Below are positions 41,718 through 48,926 of a DNA stretch of 64,000 bases, piece after piece. A model generated the notes under the pieces. The model made no database searches. It was not told where the DNA came from and saw nothing but the letters and a program-made list of their open reading frames with translations. Numbering within the stretch: the first letter of the stretch is position 1; each line of letters starts with the position of its first letter. The stretch comes from JACKJK01 sp046159835 (GTDB lineage: Bacteria > Pseudomonadota > Alphaproteobacteria > Rhizobiales > Tepidamorphaceae): assembly GCF_046159835.1 (NCBI RefSeq), contig NZ_JBJXCY010000001.1, positions 1,674,001 through 1,738,000 of the forward strand. The letters are read 5' to 3'. Both the position numbers and the translations under genes were made by a program.

Positions 41718-42608
41718 TCAGGCTGCGCAGAGCCTTTCCTCGAAGATGGCGACCCGGTTCCGTCCTCCCCGCTTGGCATCATACAGGGCGATATCGGCCT
41801 GCTTGAGCAGCACGGAGAGTTCGTGCGAGGCAGAACTCGATGCCACGCCTAAGCTGCAGGTCACGCAGAGCGGCTCATCCAGACTGCCGATAAGCTTGGA
41901 TTCCACCGCTTTGCGCAGGTGCGATGAAATTTCGTGCGCCTTGCCAACATCGACACCCGGCAGCATGAGCGCGTATTCCTCGCCGCCCAACCGTCCGCAG
42001 ATCGCGTTTTCAACGCTGGAAATGCAGTCGGCCACGCTGCAAATGGCGACATCCCCGACATCATGTCCGAAGCGGTCGTTGACCGACTTGAAATGGTCGA
42101 TGTCGAGGCAGACGACGGACGCTGCGCCCCCGGCACTCGCCGTGCAGCTCGCCTCGCCTTGCTCCATGAATGCGCGCCGGTTCAGCAGGCCGGTCAGCGG
42201 GTCGGTCTGGGCCAGCCGCAGCAGTTCGCGCTGCGAGTTCAGGTACCGCGCAGCGGAGCGAAGCCTGGCCAGCAGCTCGGTCTTGCTGGGTGGTTTGCGG
42301 ATGAACTCGTCGGCGCCGGCGTCCAGCGCCTCGGTCAGCTTGCCCTCTTCCTTGGAAGACGACATGGCGATCGAGTAGACGAAGCGCCCGGATTCGGCGA
42401 GCAGCCGGATCTGCCAGCACAGCTCCAGGCCGCACATGTTGCCGGCCTCGAAACTGGTGACGACGATATCCACGTCGGGATGGTCTGCTATGAAGCGATA
42501 AGCGTCGTTGCCATCGGCAAACGCTGTTACCTTGTCCCCCCATCCGCCCAGCAGCTCCGACATGATCCGGATGCCGACCCGGGAAGGTTCGACGAGTACG
42601 ATATGCAT
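41718..42608 (-). CDS. Diguanylate cyclase with degenerate receiver domain
   Basis: A 296-residue response-regulator-like protein: residues 1-120 receiver, 135-290 GGDEF. The cyclase site is G-G-E-E-Y, with the upstream D-I-D-H-F-K-S-V-N-D-R-F-G-H substrate segment, so c-di-GMP synthesis is likely. No R-x-x-D inhibitory site precedes it. The receiver is degenerate: the N-terminal acidic pair is replaced (L-V-E-P-S-R) and the phosphoacceptor strand reads V-V-T-S-F-E with no aspartate, while the switch lysine in R-K-P-P remains. It is probably not controlled by phosphorylation. It is divergent from ruvX across 152 bp. Confidence 0.9.
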   Translation of the reverse strand: MHIVLVEPSRVGIRIMSELLGGWGDKVTAFADGNDAYRFIADHPDVDIVVTSFEAGNMCGLELCWQIRLLAESGRFVYSIAMSSSKEEGKLTEALDAGADEFIRKPPSKTELLARLRSAARYLNSQRELLRLAQTDPLTGLLNRRAFMEQGEASCTASAGGAASVVCLDIDHFKSVNDRFGHDVGDVAICSVADCISSVENAICGRLGGEEYALMLPGVDVGKAHEISSHLRKAVESKLIGSLDEPLCVTCSLGVASSSASHELSVLLKQADIALYDAKRGGRNRVAIFEERLCAA

Positions 42609-42760
42609 TATTATTGCCCTGCGGCGTGTCCCCCGAAGGTCTCAGTATGGAAGCGCAGTCGTTAATTGATCGTATTGCGAGTAATCATTCTCACATGCCA
42701 CTTCCAATATATCTCCACCAAACGAATTCTGATCGATGAATGCGTCGATGACTTGGGGCA

Positions 42761-43252
42761 ATGCCTGACATGCCGATCCACGAGACACTTGAAGATCTGG
42801 CGCTCGCCGATTTGAAGGCCGGACCGCTGATCGGCCTCGACCCCGGAACGAAGACCATCGGGGTGGCCGCATCCGACCCTGCCCGCATGATGGCGATGCC
42901 GGTCGAGACCATCCGCCGCACGAAGTTCACCATCGACGCCGAGCGCCTGCTGGAGCTGATCGGCGAACGCAAGGCCGCCGGCATCATCATCGGCCTGCCG
43001 CGCAACATGGACGGGACGGAAGGCCCACGCGCCCAGAGCGTGCGCGCCTTTGCCCGAAATCTCTCGCAGAAGAGCGACCTTCCAATCGGCTACTGGGACG
43101 AACGCCTGTCGACGGTTGCCGCCGAGCGCGAGCTGATCGCCGCCGACGCCTCCCGCGCCAAGCGCGCGCAGGTCATCGACAAGATGGCGGCGGTCTTCAT
43201 CCTGCAGGGCGCGCTCGACCGGCTGTCGGCCATCCGGGCGGCGTCCGCATGA
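42761..43252 (+). CDS. ruvX: Putative pre-16S rRNA nuclease / Holliday junction resolvase (YqgF/RuvX)
   Basis: A 163-residue YqgF-family nuclease with an RNase H-like fold, implicated in 16S rRNA 5'-end maturation and proposed as a resolvase. Motifs are G-L-D-P-G-T-K-T-I-G-V-A (first catalytic Asp), G-L-P-R-N-M-D-G-T-E-G and D-E-R-L-S-T-V-A-A-E, with a final Asp in V-I-D-K-M-A-A. A first ATG at 42761 is used; an ATG nine bases on is possible. The AEC transporter overlaps its stop by ATGA. Confidence 0.93.
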   Translation: MPDMPIHETLEDLALADLKAGPLIGLDPGTKTIGVAASDPARMMAMPVETIRRTKFTIDAERLLELIGERKAAGIIIGLPRNMDGTEGPRAQSVRAFARNLSQKSDLPIGYWDERLSTVAAERELIAADASRAKRAQVIDKMAAVFILQGALDRLSAIRAASA

Positions 43253-44181
43253 TCGCGGCCATAGAAACCCTCATACCGGTCTTTGCGATCATCCTGCTCG
43301 GCGCGGGTCTCAAGCGCATAGGCATGCTGAGCGAGGAGCAGTGGCGCGGTGTCGAGGACCTGATCTATTACATCTGCTTTCCCGCGCTCATCATCGCCAC
43401 GCTGGCGCGCACGGTTTTCTCCACCGTGCCGGTGCTGGCGCTAGCCGCCGCGATGGCCGCCAGCGTGCTGACCATGTCGGCGATCCTCTACCTCGCCCGC
43501 GCGCCGCTCTCGCGCTGGCTGAAGGCCAATCCGCCCGCCTATACCTCGATCTTCCAGGGGGCGACCCGCTGGAACACCTATGTCGCGCTGGCGGTCGTCG
43601 GTTCGCTCTACGGCGCGGACGGCATCAGCCTTGCCGCCATCGGCATCGCGGTGATGATCCCGCTGCTCAACGTGCTGTGCGTCTCGTTCCTGCTCGCCCA
43701 TGTGCGCGACGAGGCTCCCAGCCCGGCGGCAATCGCCAGGGGCCTCTATACCAATCCGCTCATTATCGCCTGCGTCATCGGCATCGCGATCAACGCCTCG
43801 GGCTTGCCCGTCTACGCGCCGATCCTCGAAACCGGCGCGATCCTTGGCCGCGCGACGCTGGGGCTGGGGCTGCTGTGCGTCGGAGCGGGGCTGCGCATCG
43901 AGGACGGGCTGCACATCGGCCCGCGCGTCGCGTTTACCTCCATCGCACGGCTCATCGGAATGCCGCTGCTGATGGCGCTGTTCTGCCTTGCCTTCGGTGT
44001 CAGCGGCATGGCGTTTGCGGTGGCGATCATCTGCGCCGCCGTACCCACCGCGTCCTTCTCATATGTGCTGGCGCGCAAGCTTGGCGGCGATGCACCGCTC
44101 ATGGCGCGCATCATCACCGTGGAGACGCTTGCGGCCGCCATCACCCTGCCCGTCATCATCGCGCTGCTGCCTGCAACTTGA
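43249..44181 (+). CDS. AEC-family transporter
   Basis: A 310-residue membrane protein of the auxin efflux carrier (AEC) family with about ten helices in two halves. Typical features are the N-terminal I-P-V-F-A-I-I-L-L-G-A-G-L segment and the gap-interrupted helix regions (V-P-T-A-S-F-S-Y-V-L-A-R near residue 265). Bacterial members move malonate, malate or other organic acids; the substrate cannot be named here. It is translationally coupled to ruvX (ATGA) and followed 49 bp later by pyrB. Confidence 0.88.
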   Translation: MIAAIETLIPVFAIILLGAGLKRIGMLSEEQWRGVEDLIYYICFPALIIATLARTVFSTVPVLALAAAMAASVLTMSAILYLARAPLSRWLKANPPAYTSIFQGATRWNTYVALAVVGSLYGADGISLAAIGIAVMIPLLNVLCVSFLLAHVRDEAPSPAAIARGLYTNPLIIACVIGIAINASGLPVYAPILETGAILGRATLGLGLLCVGAGLRIEDGLHIGPRVAFTSIARLIGMPLLMALFCLAFGVSGMAFAVAIICAAVPTASFSYVLARKLGGDAPLMARIITVETLAAAITLPVIIALLPAT

Positions 44182-44230
44182 GGACAACCGGTTTTCGCTC
44201 TTGCGGCCCCTGCCCCAAGGCCTTAAAGCC

Positions 44231-45220
44231 ATGGCTTCAATGACATCTCCAGCCGCCGAGTTCGATCCTTTCTCGAAGCCCCATTTGCTTGGGATCAGCG
44301 ACCTTTCTGCATTCGACATCGAAAATCTGCTGGACCGGGCAAATGCCTGGGCCGAGCGCAACGCGCTGCCTGACAACAAGCACGCGATCCTGCGCGGCCG
44401 CACGCAGATCAACCTGTTCTTCGAGTCCTCGACCCGCACGCAAAGTTCCTTCGAGATCGCCGGCAAGCGGCTGGGTGCCGACGTGATGAACATGTCGGTC
44501 GCCTCGTCCTCGGTGAAGAAGGGCGAGACCCTGCTCGACACCGCCGTGACGCTGAACGCCATGCGGCCCGACCTGCTGGTCGTGCGCCATTCCGGCTCCG
44601 GAGCGGTGGAACTGCTGGCCCGCAAGGTCGCAAACTGCGCGGTTGTGAATGCCGGTGACGGCAGCCACGAACACCCCACGCAGGCGCTGCTGGACGCACT
44701 GACCATCCGCCGCCGCAAGGGTCGCATCCAGGGCCTGAAAGTGGCCATTTGCGGAGACATCGCCCATTCCCGCGTCGCGCGCTCCAACATCCTGTCGCTG
44801 GCGGCACTCGGTGCGCAGGTGAACGTCGTCGCGCCCTCCACGCTGATGCCGACGGCCATCGACCGCATGGGCGTCAACGTCTTCCGGAACATGGATGAAG
44901 GCGTCGAAGGCTGCGATGTCATCATGATGCTGCGGCTTCAGCGCGAGCGCATGTCCGGGGCATTCGTGCCCTCCTCGCGCGAGTTCTTCCACTATTACGG
45001 CCTCGATTCGCGCCGCCTCGCGCTCGCCAAGCCCGATGCGCTGGTGATGCATCCCGGCCCCATGAACCGGGGCGTCGAGATCGACTCGGTGGTCGCCGAC
45101 GGCACGCAGAGCGTCATCCGCGACCAGGTTGAGATGGGCGTTGCCGTGCGCATGGCCGTGCTGGAGGCACTCGCCGACAATCTGCACGGCGGCGACAACG
45201 TGAAGGCGGCCGGCGCATGA
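44231..45220 (+). CDS. pyrB: Aspartate carbamoyltransferase catalytic subunit
   Basis: A 329-residue ATCase catalytic chain joining carbamoyl phosphate and aspartate, the second step of pyrimidine synthesis. The carbamoyl-phosphate motif F-E-S-S-T-R-T-Q-S-S-F is near residue 60, the S-V-K-K-G-E loop and H-P-T-Q-A-L-L-D follow, and M-H-P-G-P-M-N-R-G is near the C-terminus. The frame is open far upstream inside the AEC gene; the ATG at 44231 (or 44240) fits the family. No pyrI is present. It overlaps the next gene by ATGA, as in the class of ATCases that form dodecamers with an inactive dihydroorotase. Confidence 0.95.
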   Translation: MASMTSPAAEFDPFSKPHLLGISDLSAFDIENLLDRANAWAERNALPDNKHAILRGRTQINLFFESSTRTQSSFEIAGKRLGADVMNMSVASSSVKKGETLLDTAVTLNAMRPDLLVVRHSGSGAVELLARKVANCAVVNAGDGSHEHPTQALLDALTIRRRKGRIQGLKVAICGDIAHSRVARSNILSLAALGAQVNVVAPSTLMPTAIDRMGVNVFRNMDEGVEGCDVIMMLRLQRERMSGAFVPSSREFFHYYGLDSRRLALAKPDALVMHPGPMNRGVEIDSVVADGTQSVIRDQVEMGVAVRMAVLEALADNLHGGDNVKAAGA

Positions 45221-46551
45221 TGAAGTTTGCCGAACCCACGCTCGGCCACCGCGACGAGGCACGCCCGGTGCTGTTTCGCGGCGCGCGCATCGTCGATCCC
45301 GCCGCCGGCAGCGACCAGACCGGCGACCTGCTGGTCGTTTCGGGAAAGATCGTCGAGACCGCCGCCGAAATCGCCCCGCCGGAAGGCACCGAGATCGTCA
45401 CCTGCAACGGCGCGGTCCTCGCGCCGGGACTGGTGGACATGCAGGTCCATGCCGGCGAACCGGGCCACGAACATCTCGAAACGCTGGCAAGCGCCAGCCG
45501 CGCGGCTGCCGCCGGTGGCGTCACCACCATGGCCTGCATGCCCTGCACCGACCCGCCGATCGATGACCCCGCGCTGGTCGACTTCGTCCTGCGCCGCGCC
45601 CGCGACACGGCCATCGTCAATGTCGTGCCGATTGCAGCCGCCACGCGCGGCCTCAAGGGCGCGGAAATGACCGAGATCGGCATGTTGCAGGAAGCAGGCG
45701 CGGTCGCCGTCTCCGGCGGTCGCGGCGCGATTGCCAATTCCGGGCTGATGCGCCGCCTGCTGACCTATGCGGGTGATTTCGGCGTGCTGGTTATCAACGC
45801 CGTGGAGGATGCCGAGCTTGCCGGCAGCGGCGTAATGAACGAGAGCGAAGCGGCAACCCGCCTCGGCCTCGCAGGTATTCCGGTGGCTGCCGAAACGGTG
45901 ATGCTTGACCGAGACCTGCGGCTCGCCGCGCTCACCGGCGGTCGCTATCACGCGGGCCAGATCTCGGCTGCCGAAAGCGTCGAGGCGCTTCGCGCTGCGC
46001 GCAAGCGCGGCGTGAAAGTCACGTGCGGCGTCTCCATCGCCCACCTGACGCTGAACCAGTACGATATCGGTTCCTATCGCACCTTCCTGAAGATGCATCC
46101 GCCGCTGCGCACCGAGGACGACCGCCTCGCCCTCGTCGAAGCGCTGGCCGACGGCACCATCGACGTGGTGATTTCCAACCACGACCCGCAGGACGTGGAC
46201 ACCAAGCGCCAGCCCTTTGCCGAAGCCTCGGACGGGGCCATCGGCCTGGAAACGATGCTGGCCGCCTCGCTGCGGCTCTACCACGATGGCTCGGTTACCT
46301 TGCCCGCGCTGATGGCGGCCATGTCGACCCGGCCCGCGAAGCTCCTCGGTCTCTCGTGCGGCACGCTCGCACCCGGCTCGCCCGCCGATCTGGTGCTGTT
46401 CGATCCCGGTGCGCCGTGGATTGTCGAGGCAGCTGCGCTGTCTTCGAAGTCCAAGAACACCCCCTTCGAGGACGCACGGATGCAGGGCCGCGTGCTGCGC
46501 ACGGTCGTTGCCGGACGAGCGGTCTACGAATACAGTTCATCGGGGAATTGA
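45217..46551 (+). CDS. Dihydroorotase-like protein lacking metal ligands (non-catalytic PyrC')
   Basis: A 444-residue dihydroorotase homologue translated directly from the pyrB stop (ATGA). The fold is complete, but catalytic positions are lost. The H-x-H-x-R motif reads Q-V-H-A-G-E (first His and Arg gone). The segment that usually carries the metal-bridging Asp pair reads S-G-G-R-G. The H-x-x-H-like Y-H-A-G-Q-I-S lacks its second His, and the usual T-D-H-A-P-H reads S-N-H-D-P-Q. This matches the known PyrC' type of Pseudomonas, a structural partner needed for ATCase assembly, so it should be named as such and an active PyrC is expected elsewhere in the genome. Confidence 0.88.
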   Translation: MMKFAEPTLGHRDEARPVLFRGARIVDPAAGSDQTGDLLVVSGKIVETAAEIAPPEGTEIVTCNGAVLAPGLVDMQVHAGEPGHEHLETLASASRAAAAGGVTTMACMPCTDPPIDDPALVDFVLRRARDTAIVNVVPIAAATRGLKGAEMTEIGMLQEAGAVAVSGGRGAIANSGLMRRLLTYAGDFGVLVINAVEDAELAGSGVMNESEAATRLGLAGIPVAAETVMLDRDLRLAALTGGRYHAGQISAAESVEALRAARKRGVKVTCGVSIAHLTLNQYDIGSYRTFLKMHPPLRTEDDRLALVEALADGTIDVVISNHDPQDVDTKRQPFAEASDGAIGLETMLAASLRLYHDGSVTLPALMAAMSTRPAKLLGLSCGTLAPGSPADLVLFDPGAPWIVEAAALSSKSKNTPFEDARMQGRVLRTVVAGRAVYEYSSSGN

Positions 46552-46581
46552 TCTCAGGCGCGGGATTTGGGGGAAAATGGC

Positions 46582-47214
46582 ATGCAGAATCTGCTCGGTC
46601 TTCTCGCCAACGCGCCTCTACTCGCCCTCGCGGCAATGGCCATCGGCTACCTGCTCGGCTCGATCCCCTTCGGACTGGTGCTGACGCGCGCCGCAGGCCT
46701 TGGCGACATCCGCAAGGTCGGTTCCGGAAATATCGGCGCGACAAACGTCCTGCGCACTGGCAACAAGAGCCTTGCCGCCGCCACCTTGCTCGCCGACGCG
46801 CTTAAGGGCACCGCCGCCGTTCTCATCGGCATGTGGATCGATCCCGCTGCCGGGACACTGGCAGGCGTTGCCGCTTTCCTTGGCCATCTCTTTCCCGTCT
46901 GGCTGAAATTCCGCGGCGGCAAGGGTGTCGCGACCTTCCTCGGCGTGGCGCTCGGCCTGCTGTTTCCCGCAGCCATCGCCTTCGCCGTCGTCTGGCTCGG
47001 TGTTGCGTATATCTCCCGCTATTCGTCGCTGTCGGCCCTGTGCGCAACGGCCATCACGCCGCTGGTCGCGCTGGCGCTCGGGCGCGGTGACGTGGCACTG
47101 GCGCTCGCGATCCTCGCGGCCCTGTCGTGGTACGCGCACCGCGCCAACATCGCGCGGCTGATGAGCGGCGAGGAATCGCGCATCGGCGGGTCCTCGGCGA
47201 CCGCCTCCAACTAG
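46582..47214 (+). CDS. plsY: Acyl-phosphate:glycerol-3-phosphate acyltransferase
   Basis: A 210-residue inner-membrane enzyme that acylates glycerol-3-phosphate with acyl-phosphate, the first step of phospholipid synthesis in this route. Seven hydrophobic helices are evident, with the conserved G-S-I-P-F-G motif, S-G-N-I-G-A-T-N-V-L-R near residue 45, and F-R-G-G-K-G-V-A-T near residue 112. The ATG at 46582 has GGGGGAA eight bases upstream; a TTG at 46567 is less likely. It follows the PyrC'-like gene by 30 bp and precedes the dprA pseudogene by 9 bp. Confidence 0.95.
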   Translation: MQNLLGLLANAPLLALAAMAIGYLLGSIPFGLVLTRAAGLGDIRKVGSGNIGATNVLRTGNKSLAAATLLADALKGTAAVLIGMWIDPAAGTLAGVAAFLGHLFPVWLKFRGGKGVATFLGVALGLLFPAAIAFAVVWLGVAYISRYSSLSALCATAITPLVALALGRGDVALALAILAALSWYAHRANIARLMSGEESRIGGSSATASN

Positions 47215-47223
47215 GCTGGACCG

Positions 47224-48326
47224 GTGACCGACCTGACAGACGCGCAGCGATTCGACTGGCTGCGTCTGCTGCGGTCGGAAAATGTCGGCCCCGCCACCTT
47301 CCGCTTGCTGCTGAAGCGCTACGGCAGCGCTGAATCCGCGCTCGACGCGCTCCCCGGCATTGCAGCGCGCGGCGCGACCGGGCGGGCGATCAAGGTTGCG
47401 ACGGTCGAGGCCGTACAGCGCGAACTGGACGACGCCCGGCGGCTCGGCGCGCACTTCGTCCCCCACGGCGAACCCGGCTATCCGGCCCGACTCGCCCATA
47501 TCGACCAGCCGCCGCCGCTCCTGTGCATCAGCGGCGAGACGGACATTTGCGACAAGCCGATGGTCGCCATCGTGGGCGCGCGAAATGCGTCCGCAGGCGG
47601 GCGGCAACTGGCCCGCATCTTCGCGTAGGAGCTAGGCGAAGCGGGCTTCGGCGTCGTGTCCGGCCTTGCGCTCGGCATCGACGCGGCAGCTCATGAGGCA
47701 TCGCTCCAGCATGGCAGTATCGCCGTGCTTGGCGGCGGGCTTGGGCGAATCTATCCCGAGCAGCACATCCCGCTGGCTGACCGGGTGCGCGAGACCGGCC
47801 TTCTGGTCAGCGAGATGCCACTGCACCACGCCCCGCGCAATCGCGATTTCCCGCGCCGGAACCGGATCATATCCGGCAGCGCGGCCGGCACCATCGTCAT
47901 CGAGCGCAGAGGTCAGGATCGCTCATCACCGCGCGCTTCGCGGCAGAACAGGGGCGCGAGGTTTTTGCGGTGCCCGGCTCCCCGCTCGACCCACGCGCGG
48001 AAGGCACCAACAAGCTCATCCGTGGCGGCGCGACCCTCGTCACCCAGACGGCGCATGTCCTGGAAGCGCTCGAACCGATCCTGCACCAGCCGCACCAGGA
48101 GCTCTTCGAGCCAGAGCCGTCAGCAGACGAAAGCTGGAGCGTCGAGGCGCCCGACGAAAGCGTGAAGAACGCCATTTCGGCACTGCTCAGCCCTGCCCCG
48201 GTGTCCATCGACGCTCTGATCCGGGAGAGCGGCGCACCTGCGGCGCAGGTTCAGGGCGCGCTGCTGGAACTGGAATTGGCGGGAGACGCGGTTCGGCTTT
48301 CAGGGAATCGCTTCAGTAAAAACTAG
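47224..48326 (+). pseudogene. dprA: dprA (DNA processing protein A), broken by a stop and a frameshift
   Basis: DprA loads RecA onto single-stranded DNA during natural transformation. The frame starts at GTG (47224) and includes the SAM-like N-terminus and first Rossmann strand (V-A-I-V-G-A-R-N-A-S). A TAG at 47626-47628 interrupts it. The same frame then continues with E-L-G-E-A-G-F-G-V-V-S-G-L-A-L-G-I-D. At about 47900-47910, after T-I-V-I-E, one or four bases are missing and the sequence moves frame to Q-R-S-G-S-L-I-T-A-R-F-A. The C-terminal winged helix runs intact to 48326. Two independent lesions argue for decay over error. Confidence 0.9.
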
Positions 48327-48430
48327 GCTTTGCGACGCGTTTCGATGCATATCAAACGCGCTGCATGTGCGATTGCCCCCAAACACCAAACTTTATCTGG
48401 CGTTTAGGATCAGCATAGGTTAGTGTTTAA

Positions 48431-48649
48431 CTATCGGCGCGTTGATGCGACTTTGAGCGCGGCTTCTCGGGCTTCGTCCGCTGCCATGCGGATCAAATAA
48501 CTGAGAAATACGTGTGGTTTTTTGTCTGCGATGGTCGCCAACTCCAAGAGTATGGCGCTGATATACTCGTAATCTTCAGCGTCATTGCCGCTTAGGCTGA
48601 TCTCGTGCTCAGCGCGGCTCTTCTTAGGGTCGCCTTCTTCTGAACTCAT
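48431..48649 (-). CDS. Small hypothetical helical protein
   Basis: A 72-residue acidic protein starting M-S-S-E-E-G-D-P-K-K-S, with a helical core Y-I-S-A-I-L-L-E-L-A-T-I-A-D-K and A-A-D-E-A-R-E-A-A-L-K near the end. No signal peptide or membrane segment. GGAAGG four bases before the ATG at 48649 supports this start over an ATG 39 bases upstream. It lies in an AT-richer stretch between dprA and topA on the opposite strand to both. The family was not recognised, but the composition and ribosome site favour a real gene. Confidence 0.6.
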   Translation of the reverse strand: MSSEEGDPKKSRAEHEISLSGNDAEDYEYISAILLELATIADKKPHVFLSYLIRMAADEAREAALKVASTRR

Positions 48650-48926
48650 GCAGCCTTCCGAACGATTGACAGATTCAGCGTCGTGCAATTAGTGCAGATA
48701 AAACCTTTGCGCGCAAGGTAACCTTTAGCACAACCTATACGTGCATATCGGAATAATTCATTTTCCCCGATGTGACTGGATGTCTAACTCACGAGCCTTA
48801 GAAAGGTTCGTTTGACAGGACCCCTGCCTTTCCCCATTTTCCTGCGGCCCGCGCTTGCCGCGCCGCACCGAGCGCCGCAAATTGCGTGCGGTCCTGAAAT
48901 CTCGTCAGTCTGGAAACTGGAGCCCG
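48650..48926. other. Gene-free region upstream of topA
   Basis: About 280 bp, AT-rich up to about 48800, holding the divergent promoters of the small hypothetical gene and topA. No repeat or convincing reading frame was seen. Confidence 0.5.

Noticed and set aside
36146..47628. Both premature stops (36146 and 47626) are TAG, raising the idea of amber suppression or recoding
   Set aside because: Many intact genes here end in TAG (for example topA, rnr, plsY, EamA), and dprA has an additional frameshift, so ordinary gene decay explains both.
48336..48360. Short hairpin CGCGTTT...AAACGCG after dprA as a terminator
   Set aside because: Only a 7-bp arm with an 11-base loop and no T-run; too weak to call.
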